64,000 nt of DNA from Parerythrobacter lacustris (GCF_024626475.1 NZ_JANKHH010000002.1:1-64000), one strand, 5' to 3'; shown: positions 48,609 to 58,593, counted from the stretch's first letter. Notes: a model not told the origin generated them from the sequence alone. Translations and numbers: made by a program.

Positions 48609-49085
48609 ATGGCATTCCTTCTGAAGATTTTAGCACCTGCCCTGTCGCTGGCACTCTTCGCTGGTCCGACGGTTGCCCAAGAGATGCCGATCTCGATCGA
48701 GGTCGATCTGAAGCTCGAGAAGTCTGTTGTCGATGCAGATGGCAACTCGCGCGTCGAGAGGGTCGAGCCGGATTTGATCGTACCAGGCGATCGGTTGGTT
48801 TTCGGCAGGATCTATCGGAACAGTGGCCCGGAAGCTGTCCCGAATTTCGTCGTAACGAGCCCCGTATCCAGCGCAGTCCGTCTCGCGCCCGATGCCGATC
48901 CCTCGCTGGTCGTCTCGGTCGACGGCGGCAAGAGCTGGGGCGTGCTCTCCGCTCTGACAGTCGCAGCCGAAGACGGTAGCGCACGGCCCGCCGACCATGC
49001 CGATGTCACCCATGTCCGTTGGACGCTGGCGATGGTCGCGCCCGGCGAGACCGGACGGCTCGAGTTTCCCGCAATCATCCGCTGA
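48609..49085 (+). CDS. Small secreted beta-rich protein in the surface cluster
   Basis: A 158-residue exported protein, 31 bp after the first DUF11 gene. The signal peptide ends near residue 24 (TVAQ). The mature part is one beta-sandwich-like domain (ISIEVDLKLEKSVVDADGN, VPGDRLVFGRIYRNSGPEAV) resembling a shortened DUF11 domain without the usual NxGP-type linker. It ends in LEFPAIIR, a strand-like tail similar to those of its neighbours. Function unknown. Confidence 0.78.
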   Translation: MAFLLKILAPALSLALFAGPTVAQEMPISIEVDLKLEKSVVDADGNSRVERVEPDLIVPGDRLVFGRIYRNSGPEAVPNFVVTSPVSSAVRLAPDADPSLVVSVDGGKSWGVLSALTVAAEDGSARPADHADVTHVRWTLAMVAPGETGRLEFPAIIR

Positions 49086-49156
49086 CCAGCGGAAGGTAAC
49101 CGCCAAGCCATCCGGGCGGCAACTTACGCGGATGGTAGACAAAGAGGACCAAACCG

Positions 49157-50182
49157 ATGACACACCGCAAGCAATTGCTGGGGGCAGTAAGCGCATTTGC
49201 GCTCATTGCGTTTACCTCCAGCCCAGTGCTGGCAGCGGGCACCGCTGCCGGCAGTTCCATTACCAACAATGTTTCCGTCTCCTTCGATGTGGGTGGCGTG
49301 ACGCAGACTGCCGTTACCGACGATGACACCTTCACGGTCGACCGCAGGGTCGATGTGACGGTTGCCGAAGTCGGCGGTGCGGCGACCAGCGTCGCACCGG
49401 GCTCGACCGCGCAGGCGACCACCTTCCAGGTGACCAACCTGTCCAACGACACGGTCGATTTCAACCTGTCGCTGGTGCAGTCGGCGACCGACGATTTCGA
49501 TATTGTCAGCCCCGTGTTCTACCTCGACGACGGCGACGGCGTGTTCGATGCCGGCGACACCATTGTCACCTACCTCGATGAAATCGCTGCAGATGCATCC
49601 GTGGTTGTCCATGTGGTGGGCAATATTCCGATCACGGCAACCAACGGCCAGACTGCGGACGTGACACTCGTCGCCGATGCGCATGCCGGCGGTTCGGCCA
49701 GTGCGCTGGGTACCGAACTCACCGCAACTGCCGGTGCTAACACCGCCGGGGTCGATACCGTGCTCGCCGATGCCGCGGCTTCGGGCGATGACGGTGCGAA
49801 CCAGGGCGACCACGCCGATACCGACAGCTACGTCGTTGCCGGTGCAGTTGTCACCGTGTCGAAGACCAGCTCGATCATCGAAGATCCGGTGAACGGGACG
49901 ACCAACCCGAAAGCCATTCCGGGTGCAACGATCCAGTACTGCATTACCGTGTCGAACGCTTCGGGCGCGGCAACGGCCACCGACGTTGCCGTCAACGACG
50001 TGCTTCCGGCCGATGTCAGCTATCTTGCAGCCTTCGGTATCTTCGTGGACGGCGACGCGTCGTGCGCCAGCGGGGTTGCAGGTGGCACGTACGACGGAGG
50101 CACGCATGAAATCGATGCGAGCCTGAGCGACATCGCGGCGACCGAGACTCGCTCGGTCTACTTCCGCGTAACCATCGACTGA
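49157..50182 (+). CDS. Secreted DUF11-type surface protein
   Basis: A 341-residue exported protein. The signal peptide ends near residue 27 (SPVLAAG). The N-terminal module SSITNNVSVSFDVGG...TFTVDRRVDVTV parallels that of the gene at 47603. The middle region has a run of Asp-rich strands. The DUF11 domain (about 225-335) includes SSIIEDPVNGTTNPKAIPGA, also found in the gene at 55277. It ends in VYFRVTID. Duplication from a common ancestor with the first gene is likely. Confidence 0.82.
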   Translation: MTHRKQLLGAVSAFALIAFTSSPVLAAGTAAGSSITNNVSVSFDVGGVTQTAVTDDDTFTVDRRVDVTVAEVGGAATSVAPGSTAQATTFQVTNLSNDTVDFNLSLVQSATDDFDIVSPVFYLDDGDGVFDAGDTIVTYLDEIAADASVVVHVVGNIPITATNGQTADVTLVADAHAGGSASALGTELTATAGANTAGVDTVLADAAASGDDGANQGDHADTDSYVVAGAVVTVSKTSSIIEDPVNGTTNPKAIPGATIQYCITVSNASGAATATDVAVNDVLPADVSYLAAFGIFVDGDASCASGVAGGTYDGGTHEIDASLSDIAATETRSVYFRVTID

Positions 50183-50203
50183 TAGTCGGCGGATTGAATA
50201 CCG

Positions 50204-53200
50204 GTGCGTAGGCACCCCTCTTTGCGCGAATGGGCAGCAGCACTCTTGCTAGTGCTGCTGCCATTCGTCGTGCCCGGGGCGGCCAGCGCACAAACCATTA
50301 CCAATATTGCCGAAGCCAGGTGGACATTCCAGGGTACCGAGTTTGCGACCGCGTCGAACACGGTCACGCTCCAGGTCGCTGAATCTCCCCCTGAAATACG
50401 TACCTTCAGGCCTTCGCCTGGCAGTGGGTCGGATATTTCCTACTCACCTACACGGTGCGGCAACCAGTCGATCACTGCCACCGGCGCATCGGCGGGACAG
50501 GTCGTCACTTCCGTGACCGAGACATCGGTGCTGACGGCCGGGCAGACGCTGATCTTCCAGATCCGCGCCGCGGCAGCCAATCTCGATCCGGGCGCAGTCG
50601 ACCAACTTTCCGTTATCGTCGAAACTTCGGCCGGCGACCGGGAAGAACTGGTCATTTTCGAGACCGGGCCGGACTCGGGAGTTTTTGTGGGGGCCATTCC
50701 CACTGTCCGGATGCCGCCCATGCCCACCACAAGCGATTGCCGTCTGAGCATCGCCGACGGTCAGACGATCGGCATTTCGGCGCTCCAGCCCGGCGGTACC
50801 GCAACGATTGTCCACGCCGATGTCGAGGTTCTGGCCGATCCCTTCGGTGTGGTGTTCGACAGCGAAACCGGCGAGCCGGTTTCCGGCGCAGTCGTCTCGC
50901 TGGTCAATGCAGCGACCGGGCAGCCCGCAACCGTTTTCGCCGAGGATGGTGTAACCTCCTGGCCCTCAACCGTTATTTCCGGCCAGTCGATCACCGACGG
51001 GGCGGGTAATGCCTACCTTATGGGCGCAGGGGAGTACTGGTTCCCGTTGACCGCGCTCGGGACCTATCGCCTGACCATCCAGCCACCGACGCCCTACACC
51101 GCGCCGTCGATCGTTCAGCCGCCGCAGCTTGCAACGCTGACGCGGCCCGACGGGCGGCCGTTTATCATCGTTGACGGATCTTACGGCGGTACATTCCAGC
51201 TCAGCGACCCCACTCCGGTCCAGATCGACATACCGCTCGATCGGCCCAGCCTCGCCGTCAGCCTGAGCAAGACCGCGTCGCGCGCCTCGGCGCAGCCGGG
51301 CGATGTGGTGTTCTATAGCATTACCGTACGCAACCAGGATGCCGGACGGGTCAAGCGCGGTGTCACCGTCGCCGACAGCCCGTCGCGCTGGTTGCGTTTG
51401 CGGACGGATTCGGTGCGCATCGACGGTGTGGCGGATCCCGCTGCCGTCTCGACTTCGCCCGACGGTTCGCTGCTGACCTTCAGCCTGGGCGACATCGCCG
51501 GTGGCCAGAGCAAGCGCGTGACCTATGCGATGGTCGTGCGCGCCGATGCCCCTCCGGGCCAGGCGGTGAACCGCGCCGATGCAACCGACTCGCTGGGCCG
51601 GATGGCGACCGCTTCGGCCTCTGTCGCAATCGAGCGGGAAACCATTGCCGGTCGGATGACGATCATCGGCCGCGTAACGGCGGGGGCCTGCAGCCTGACT
51701 GAACCACGCATCGGCATCCCCGGCGTGCGGGTGATGATGGAAGACGGCAGCTTCGCGGTCACCGATGCCGACGGTCGCTATCATTTCGAAGGCGTGGTGC
51801 CGGGCACGCATGTGGTCCAAGCCTCGCGCATGACGCTGCCCGAAGGCGGCGAGTTCGTCGATTGCCACCGCTCCACCCGCAGCGCGGGCAGCGCGATTTC
51901 GCGCTTCGTGACCGGGCAGGGCGGATCGCTTGCCGTGGCGGATTTCCATGCCACCGTGTCTGAAGCCTATCTGGCAGAGCTGTCGGCGCAGAAGCCGGGC
52001 GATGCCGCCGAAGCACCGCAGGATGCCGAAGCAAGAACCGACGCACCATCTGAGGCTTCGGCCCCCGCCCCGGATACGGACTGGTTGGCGCTGGGCGACG
52101 GCCCGGACGGCTGGCTGACCCCGGAGATCGGCCCGAACCCGCGCGCTCCCGCGATCCGCGTCGCAATCCGCCACCGCAAGGGGCAGACCATTGCCTTGCG
52201 CGTCGACGGCAAGCCGGTCGACCCGCTCGCATTCGACGGCACCCGCAGTTCCGAAAAGGGCAAATACGCTGTCAGCATGTGGCGCGGGGTTCCGCTGGTG
52301 AACGAACGCACCGTTCTGAGCGCCGACATCATCAACTCCTTCGGCGAGATCAACGAGACGATCACCCGCGAAGTGTTCTTCACCACCACCCCGGCGAAGG
52401 TCGAGCTGGTCGAAAGCAAGTCGAACCTCGTTGCCGACGGGAAGACCAGGCCGGTGGTCGCAATCCGCGTGCTCGATCGCAACAACCGCCCGCTGCGCGA
52501 AGGCGTTTCGGGTGATTTCACGCTCGGTGCGCCATACCAGAGCGCCGAACAGCTCAAGCGCCAGCAGCTTAACCAGCTGACCGGCCTCGGCACCTCCTCC
52601 GCGCGGTGGGTGATCGAGGGCGACGAGGGCATCGCCCTGATCGAACTCGCACCGACGATGGTCAGCGGCTCGCTGCGGCTCGACTTCCGCTTCGATGACG
52701 GCGAGATCGCCCGCCAGCAGGAACTGGAGGCGTGGATCGTCCCGGGTGACATCGAATGGACCGTGATCGGTCTGGCCGAAGGGTCGGTCGGGGCACGCAC
52801 CGTGGCGGACAACATGGAACGCAGCGGCCGGTTCGACAGCGATCTGGGCGACAATGCACGTGTCGCGCTCTATGCCAAGGGCCGGGTGCTCGGGAAATAC
52901 CTCGTCACGCTCGCCTACGACAGCGCCAAGCAGCGCGACGACCAGCGTGTGCTCGGCGCGCTCGATCCCGATGCCTACTACACCGTGTTTGCCGATGGTT
53001 CGAGCCGCCGCTTCGATGCGGCGTCGCGCGAGAAGCTCTATGTCCGCATCGAAACCGCGACCTTCTACGCGCTCTACGGCGACTTCGAGACCGGCTTCGA
53101 CCAGACCCGGCTCGCCCGCTACAACCGCACCGCGACCGGGGTGAAGGCCGAAGGGCGCTTCGGTGCCGTGCACGCGGAGGGTTTCGCGGCCGAGATCGCC

Positions 53201-55267
53201 ACGCGCTTCCGCCGCGACGAGATCCAGGGGCAGGGCATTACCGGTCCCTACCGCCTCGGCAGCCGCGCGATCGTGGCGAACAGCGAGAAGGTCACGCTCG
53301 AAGTGCGTGACCGTTTCCGTTCGGAGCTGGTCGTTTCGTCGACGCAGCTTACGCGTTTCATCGACTACGACATCGACCTGCTGTCGGGCACGATCACCTT
53401 CAAGCAGCCGATCCTCAGCCGCGACTTCGACCTCAATCCGCAATTCATCGTGATCGATTACGAGATCGACACGCTGGCCGGCGGCGAGTGGAACGCTGGT
53501 CTGCGCGCCGACTGGACCGACCGCAGCGGCAGGATCCGCATCGGCGCGACGGCGATTTCGGACAAGGGCGAGGGCGCGCGCACCGATATGGGCGCGGTCG
53601 ATCTGCGGGCGAAGCTCGGAAATTCGACCGAAATCCGCGCCGAGCTCGCGCTGAGCCGCAGCGAGGGCGAGACCGCAAACGGCTGGCTGGTCGAGGCGCA
53701 GCACCAGACCGGCAAGCTCGACGTACTGGCCTATGCCCGCTCGCTCGATGCCGATTACGGCGTGGGCCAGCAGAACGGCGCGGAACTGGGGCGGCGCAAG
53801 TTCGGGGTCGATGCACGGGTCAAGCTCGACGAGCACCTCTCGATCCTCGCCAGCACCTGGCAAGATGACAGCCTGACCGACGACGCCCGCCGCCGCGCTG
53901 CGCAAGTGCAGTTGGGCTACACCTCGAAGAACACCGACCTGCGGGTCGGGCTGGCACACTTCAACGATCGCTTGCCCGATGGTTCGCGCAACACCTCGAC
54001 CGTGATCGAAGGCGGCGCGACCCAGCGCCTGTTCGACAACAAGTTGGAGCTGAGCGCCAGCACCAGCCTGGCGCTCGACGATGCGGAATCGGTCGATCTG
54101 CCCGAGCGGCACCAGTTCGGCATGCGCTATGCGATCAGCCCCAATGTGCGGCTGGTCGGGCTATACGAGATTGCCAATGGCGAGAACATCGACGCGCGCA
54201 CCCTGCGCGGCGGGGTCGAAGTCACGCCGTGGTCGGGTGCCAAAGTCGTGTCCGCGCTCGGCAAGCAGCGGATCGACGAGAATGGCGATCGCAGCTTTGC
54301 CGCCTTCGGACTTTCGCAATCGCTGCAGGTCTCGCCCTCGCTGACGCTCGACATGACCGTCGACGGAAGCCGCACAATCGGCGGCGGCGGCCCGGTCGGC
54401 GATATCGTCAACCCTGCGCAGCCGGTTTCGAGCGGCGGCCACCTGGGCCAGGACGGCACGCTGTTCGAGGACTTCACCGCTGTCACCCTCGGCGCAGCCT
54501 GGCGCAAGGACCGGTGGAGCGCGACCGCACGCGGCGAGTATCGCGATGGCGAATTCGCCGATCGCAAGGGCTTCACCTTCGGCGCAATCCGCCAGCTCGG
54601 CGAGGGCAGCGTGGTCGGCTCGGGCTTTACCTGGACCAAGGCGAACGGCGAGAATTCGGCATCGACGGAGATTCTCGATGCAGCCATCGCCTTTGCGCAT
54701 CGCCCCGACGATTCCGAATTCGCCCTGCTCGGCAAGCTCGAGTTCCGCAGCGATATCGTGACCAATGCAGTCGCCGGGGAAACGGGGCCGAGCGGTCGGA
54801 CCGCGCTGCTGATCGACGGCGACGCGAAGTCGCAGCGCCTGATTGCCAGCCTTTCGACCAACTGGTCGCCGCGCGGGATCGACGATGACGGCAACCAGTA
54901 TCGCCGTGACGAATATGGCCTGTTCGTTGGCGCGCGCTACAATTTCGACCGCTTCGAAGGCTTCGACCTGTCGGGCACTTCGCTGCTCGCGGGCGGCGAG
55001 GCAAGGATCGGCATCGGTGAAAAGTTCGAGATCGGCGTTATCGGCACCGTTCGCGCCAACCTCGAAGACGATGTGACCAGCTACTCCTACGGTCCGCAGA
55101 TTGGATTCACCCCGGCCAAGGGCGTGCTGCTGACGGTGGGCTACAACATCGAAGGCTTCCACGACGAGGATTTCTCGGCTTCGCGCAACACCGACGACGG
55201 GATCTACGCTTCGGTCCGGCTGAAGTTCGATGCGGACAGCTTCCGCTTCCTCGGCCTCGGGCGCTAG
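50204..55267 (+). CDS. 1687-residue outer-membrane protein with Ig/DUF11 modules and a C-terminal barrel-like region
   Basis: The largest gene in the window. The signal peptide ends near residue 29 (PGAASAQ). The N-terminal module (about 30-60; ITNIAEARWTFQGTEF) matches that of the small DUF11 proteins. Further beta domains follow, then a DUF11 domain (about 345-475; RASAQPGDVVFYSITVRNQD) and a carboxypeptidase-regulatory-like domain (about 486-553; GIPGVRVMMEDGSFAVTDADG). An Asp/Pro-rich linker leads to a region (about 600-850) with Ig-like strands. From about 850 the sequence has alternating strands (KYLVTLAYDS, FYALYGDFETGF) up to RLKFDADSFRFLGLGR, resembling an outer-membrane barrel. It starts at a GTG 21 bp after the previous gene. 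A role as exporter or anchor for the neighbouring proteins is inference. Confidence 0.85.
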   Translation: MRRHPSLREWAAALLLVLLPFVVPGAASAQTITNIAEARWTFQGTEFATASNTVTLQVAESPPEIRTFRPSPGSGSDISYSPTRCGNQSITATGASAGQVVTSVTETSVLTAGQTLIFQIRAAAANLDPGAVDQLSVIVETSAGDREELVIFETGPDSGVFVGAIPTVRMPPMPTTSDCRLSIADGQTIGISALQPGGTATIVHADVEVLADPFGVVFDSETGEPVSGAVVSLVNAATGQPATVFAEDGVTSWPSTVISGQSITDGAGNAYLMGAGEYWFPLTALGTYRLTIQPPTPYTAPSIVQPPQLATLTRPDGRPFIIVDGSYGGTFQLSDPTPVQIDIPLDRPSLAVSLSKTASRASAQPGDVVFYSITVRNQDAGRVKRGVTVADSPSRWLRLRTDSVRIDGVADPAAVSTSPDGSLLTFSLGDIAGGQSKRVTYAMVVRADAPPGQAVNRADATDSLGRMATASASVAIERETIAGRMTIIGRVTAGACSLTEPRIGIPGVRVMMEDGSFAVTDADGRYHFEGVVPGTHVVQASRMTLPEGGEFVDCHRSTRSAGSAISRFVTGQGGSLAVADFHATVSEAYLAELSAQKPGDAAEAPQDAEARTDAPSEASAPAPDTDWLALGDGPDGWLTPEIGPNPRAPAIRVAIRHRKGQTIALRVDGKPVDPLAFDGTRSSEKGKYAVSMWRGVPLVNERTVLSADIINSFGEINETITREVFFTTTPAKVELVESKSNLVADGKTRPVVAIRVLDRNNRPLREGVSGDFTLGAPYQSAEQLKRQQLNQLTGLGTSSARWVIEGDEGIALIELAPTMVSGSLRLDFRFDDGEIARQQELEAWIVPGDIEWTVIGLAEGSVGARTVADNMERSGRFDSDLGDNARVALYAKGRVLGKYLVTLAYDSAKQRDDQRVLGALDPDAYYTVFADGSSRRFDAASREKLYVRIETATFYALYGDFETGFDQTRLARYNRTATGVKAEGRFGAVHAEGFAAEIATRFRRDEIQGQGITGPYRLGSRAIVANSEKVTLEVRDRFRSELVVSSTQLTRFIDYDIDLLSGTITFKQPILSRDFDLNPQFIVIDYEIDTLAGGEWNAGLRADWTDRSGRIRIGATAISDKGEGARTDMGAVDLRAKLGNSTEIRAELALSRSEGETANGWLVEAQHQTGKLDVLAYARSLDADYGVGQQNGAELGRRKFGVDARVKLDEHLSILASTWQDDSLTDDARRRAAQVQLGYTSKNTDLRVGLAHFNDRLPDGSRNTSTVIEGGATQRLFDNKLELSASTSLALDDAESVDLPERHQFGMRYAISPNVRLVGLYEIANGENIDARTLRGGVEVTPWSGAKVVSALGKQRIDENGDRSFAAFGLSQSLQVSPSLTLDMTVDGSRTIGGGGPVGDIVNPAQPVSSGGHLGQDGTLFEDFTAVTLGAAWRKDRWSATARGEYRDGEFADRKGFTFGAIRQLGEGSVVGSGFTWTKANGENSASTEILDAAIAFAHRPDDSEFALLGKLEFRSDIVTNAVAGETGPSGRTALLIDGDAKSQRLIASLSTNWSPRGIDDDGNQYRRDEYGLFVGARYNFDRFEGFDLSGTSLLAGGEARIGIGEKFEIGVIGTVRANLEDDVTSYSYGPQIGFTPAKGVLLTVGYNIEGFHDEDFSASRNTDDGIYASVRLKFDADSFRFLGLGR

Positions 55268-55276
55268 GCACAGTCG

Positions 55277-57385
55277 ATGACCCAGCCGTTTATCCCTAAC
55301 TCGCCATTAACCATCATGCGCTATCGGCCCGATATGGGCAGCAATTTCGATCGTGCGGATCTCGTCGGCCATGCAGCAAGGCTCATTTGCGCCTTGCTCG
55401 CATGCCTTGCCGCATTGCTCGGATCGCCGGCGTTGGCGCAGACCACGACGACCTATTCGAATGCGACCACCGGGACGATCAACAACACGACCACTTGCAC
55501 GGCTCCCCTGGTACGCAATTTCACCGTGGGGACGAGCTACACGGTAACCGACGTGAATCTCGGGGTTCTTGTGACCCACACCTGGCGCGGTGATTTGCAG
55601 ATAACGCTGGAGTCTCCCGCTGGCACGCGCGTGCAGTTGGTCAATGGCGATACGAATACGATCAGCGGCGACAATTTCAACGTCCTGCTCGACGATGCTG
55701 CGGTGCAGGTCGTGAATACCGATAGCCCGACCGGAAACCATTCGACGACGGCGCCGCCCTACCAGAACACTTTCAGCCCCAACAATCCGCTGTCTGCCTT
55801 CAACGGTGAGAACTCCGCCGGAACCTGGCGGCTCGAGATCTGCGACCTGTTTCCCTCGGCCGACAACGGTTCGTTCCGCCGGGCGGATCTCTATCTTACC
55901 TCGCCGCCGCCGGCATTTGCCGACCTGTCGCTGACCAAGACGCTGATCGGTGCCGCTCCGAGCAATGGGGGGACGGTGACCTGGCGCCTTTCGGCCACGA
56001 ATGCGTCCGGCTCGCCCAACACCGCGACCGGCGTAGTGGTGCGGGACTACCTGCCTGCGGGCTTCACCTTTGTATCCGCATCGGGTTCGGGCACGTTCAA
56101 TTCGGCGACCGGGGACTGGACGGTTGGCTCGCTGACTCCGGGGCAAACCAGGACGATCGATATCGTCGGGACGATCACCGCGACGGCAGGGGCAACGATC
56201 ACCAACAATGCCGAGATAACCGCGAGCAGTATAGGCGACAGCGATTCGACCGTGAACAACGGCATCACCAGCGAGGACGACTATGCGACCTCAAGCTTCG
56301 TCGTCGCGGGGACGCGCACGGCGGGTACACCACCGACGTTGTTCTGCCCCAACGGCACAATCCTGTTCGACTGGGACACCAGGACCTGGACAGCGGGAAG
56401 CACCAGCAACAGCTATGCGCTGGGTTCGCTCGGAAACGCGAATTTCGTACTCACCAACCCGGGAACATGGCTCAACAACGCGGGACTTGGGGGGCAATCG
56501 CCGAACCTGCAGAACATTGTCACGGGGGGGCTCAGTCCGGCGCAGAACTCGTTGATCCAGCTGGTCGACCTGCCCAACCAGAGCTCGGTGGTCACGACGA
56601 CGATTACATTGCCTCGGGTTATGGCCGGCGCGCAATTTTCGGTGTTCGATGTCGACTTTGGGGCAGCCCAGTTTGCCGACCGCATCACCGTGCGCGGATC
56701 GCTGCGGGGTACGACCGTCTTGCCGACGCTGACCAATGGCGTGGCCAATTATGTGATCGGGAATTCCGCCTATGGCGATCTTGCCTCGGACAACACGTCA
56801 GCCAACGGCAATCTGACGGTGACGTTCTCCAGCGCGATCGACACGATCATCATCGAATACGGCAACCATTCGCTCGCCCCGGCCAATCCCGGCCAGCAGG
56901 CGATTTCGATCCACGACATCAATTTCTGCCTGCCTTACACCACGCTGTCGGTGACCAAGACCAGCGCGGTCATCTCGAACCCGATCGAGGGTGCGACCAA
57001 TGCCAAGGCCATTCCGGGCGCGTTGATCGAATACATCATCGCGGTCTCGAACACCGGCGACAGCTCGGCCGATACCGGCACCGTGTTCGTACGCGATAAT
57101 GCCCCTGCCGATGCCAAGCTGTGCCTGACCACCTACGGTGCGGGCGGGCCGGTGCAATTTACCGACGGTAGCCCGACCTCCGGGCTGACCTATAGTTATA
57201 CGAACCTGTCCTCGGCGACCGACAATCTCGAGTTCTCGTCCGACGGAGGCAGCACATGGACCTATGTGCCGGTGCCCGATGCGGATGGATGCGATGCGGC
57301 AATAACCAACTTCCGCATCCGGCCGGGCGGGACATTTGCACCGGCGACAGGCTTCACGCTAAGGGCGCGCTTCCGGGTCGAATAG
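55277..57385 (+). CDS. Exported protein with P-domain-like and DUF11 domains
   Basis: A 702-residue protein, 9 bp after the giant gene. The hydrophobic signal sequence ends near residue 55 (SPALAQ), so the start may be at a later ATG (55316 or 55334) rather than 55277. Residues about 60-210 resemble a proprotein-convertase P domain (TYTVTDVNLGVLVTHTWRGDL and AGTWRLEICDLFPSADNG). A DUF11 domain follows (about 215-330). The C-terminal third contains SAVISNPIEGATNAKAIPGA, close to the DUF11 unit of the gene at 49157, and ends in LRARFRVE. No protease domain accompanies the P domain. It is the last gene of the cluster. Confidence 0.82.
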   Translation: MTQPFIPNSPLTIMRYRPDMGSNFDRADLVGHAARLICALLACLAALLGSPALAQTTTTYSNATTGTINNTTTCTAPLVRNFTVGTSYTVTDVNLGVLVTHTWRGDLQITLESPAGTRVQLVNGDTNTISGDNFNVLLDDAAVQVVNTDSPTGNHSTTAPPYQNTFSPNNPLSAFNGENSAGTWRLEICDLFPSADNGSFRRADLYLTSPPPAFADLSLTKTLIGAAPSNGGTVTWRLSATNASGSPNTATGVVVRDYLPAGFTFVSASGSGTFNSATGDWTVGSLTPGQTRTIDIVGTITATAGATITNNAEITASSIGDSDSTVNNGITSEDDYATSSFVVAGTRTAGTPPTLFCPNGTILFDWDTRTWTAGSTSNSYALGSLGNANFVLTNPGTWLNNAGLGGQSPNLQNIVTGGLSPAQNSLIQLVDLPNQSSVVTTTITLPRVMAGAQFSVFDVDFGAAQFADRITVRGSLRGTTVLPTLTNGVANYVIGNSAYGDLASDNTSANGNLTVTFSSAIDTIIIEYGNHSLAPANPGQQAISIHDINFCLPYTTLSVTKTSAVISNPIEGATNAKAIPGALIEYIIAVSNTGDSSADTGTVFVRDNAPADAKLCLTTYGAGGPVQFTDGSPTSGLTYSYTNLSSATDNLEFSSDGGSTWTYVPVPDADGCDAAITNFRIRPGGTFAPATGFTLRARFRVE

Positions 57386-57459
57386 CGCCGCGGGTTCGGC
57401 CAACCTCCGCTCGCAACCTCCCTTGCCCGGGGCCGCGCGGCGCACTACTCAGACGCGCC

Positions 57460-58593
57460 ATGGAACCCACGCACAAACCCGTCATCTCATCGACCGGCCT
57501 GTTCACGCCGGACGAGAGCATCAGCAATGCCGAACTGGTCGAGAGCTTCAATGCCTATGTCGCGAAGTTCAATGCCGACAATCAGGCGGATATCGAGGCC
57601 GGAGAGGTCGAGCCTCTGCAACCCAGCTCGGTCGAATTCATCGAGAAGGCGAGCGGGATCAAGTCGCGCCATGTGATAGCCAAGGCACCGGTGCTCGATA
57701 TCGAGTGCATGGCACCGCGTTGGCCCGAACGGTCGAACGACGAGCCTTCGATCATGGCCGAGATCGGCGTCAAGGCGGCGCGGCAGGCGCTGGAGCGGGC
57801 AGGGCGCGAGGCAAAGGATGTCGACGCCGTTCTCTGCGCCGCCTCGAACATGCAGCGCCCCTATCCGGCGATGGCGATCGAAATCCAGCAGGCGCTGGGC
57901 ATCGAGGGCTTCGGTTTCGACATGAACGTCGCCTGCTCATCCGCCACCTTCGGCATCCAGACGGCAGCCGACTACATCCGGGCAGGCAATGCGAAGAGCG
58001 TGCTGGTCGTCAGCCCGGAAATCACCAGCGGCCACCTCAACTGGCGCGACCGGGATAGCCATTTCATCTTCGGCGATGTCGCGACCGCCGTACTCGTCGA
58101 AGATGCATCGCTTGCGCCGGCGGACCATTGGGAAATTCTCGGAACGAAGCTCAAGACCGTGTTCTCGAACAACATCCGCAACAATTTCGGTTTCCTCAAC
58201 CGGGCGCATCCCGAGACCGCCGACGCGCCTGACAAGCTGTTCGTCCAGGAGGGGCGCAAGGTGTTCAAGGAAGTCGTCCCGATGGTGGCACAGATGATCG
58301 CCGACGAAGCGCAGCGTCTTTCGATCGAGCCGCAATCGCTGCGGCGCCTGTGGCTGCACCAGGCCAACGCCGGGATGAACCGGCTGATCGCGCAGCGGGT
58401 GCTCGGCCACGAAGCGAGCGAAGACGAGAGCCCGACCGTGCTCGATACCTATGGTAATACCTCCAGCGCAGGTTCGATCATCGCGTTCCACCTGCACAGC
58501 GAAGACCTGGTGGCAGGCGATACCGGCATCATTTGCAGCTTCGGCGCAGGCTATTCTGCGGGGACGGTGTTCGTCCGCAAAGTCCGCACGTGA
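57460..58593 (+). CDS. 3-oxoacyl-ACP synthase III (FabH-like)
   Basis: A 377-residue thiolase-fold condensing enzyme. The catalytic triad is visible: Cys in NVACSSATFG (about 162), His in LWLHQANAGMN (about 305) and Asn in YGNTSSAGS (about 340). It is longer than classic FabH (about 320) and resembles the subgroup represented by Pseudomonas PA3286, which uses medium-chain acyl-CoAs to enter fatty-acid synthesis. The ATG at 57460 fits MEPTHKPVISSTG. It lies between the surface cluster and psd-pssA. Confidence 0.9.
   Translation: MEPTHKPVISSTGLFTPDESISNAELVESFNAYVAKFNADNQADIEAGEVEPLQPSSVEFIEKASGIKSRHVIAKAPVLDIECMAPRWPERSNDEPSIMAEIGVKAARQALERAGREAKDVDAVLCAASNMQRPYPAMAIEIQQALGIEGFGFDMNVACSSATFGIQTAADYIRAGNAKSVLVVSPEITSGHLNWRDRDSHFIFGDVATAVLVEDASLAPADHWEILGTKLKTVFSNNIRNNFGFLNRAHPETADAPDKLFVQEGRKVFKEVVPMVAQMIADEAQRLSIEPQSLRRLWLHQANAGMNRLIAQRVLGHEASEDESPTVLDTYGNTSSAGSIIAFHLHSEDLVAGDTGIICSFGAGYSAGTVFVRKVRT

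Noticed and set aside
50966-54112. 1048-codon open frame opposite the giant surface gene
   Set aside because: Antisense shadow of a GC-rich coding sequence; no start site or motif supports it.
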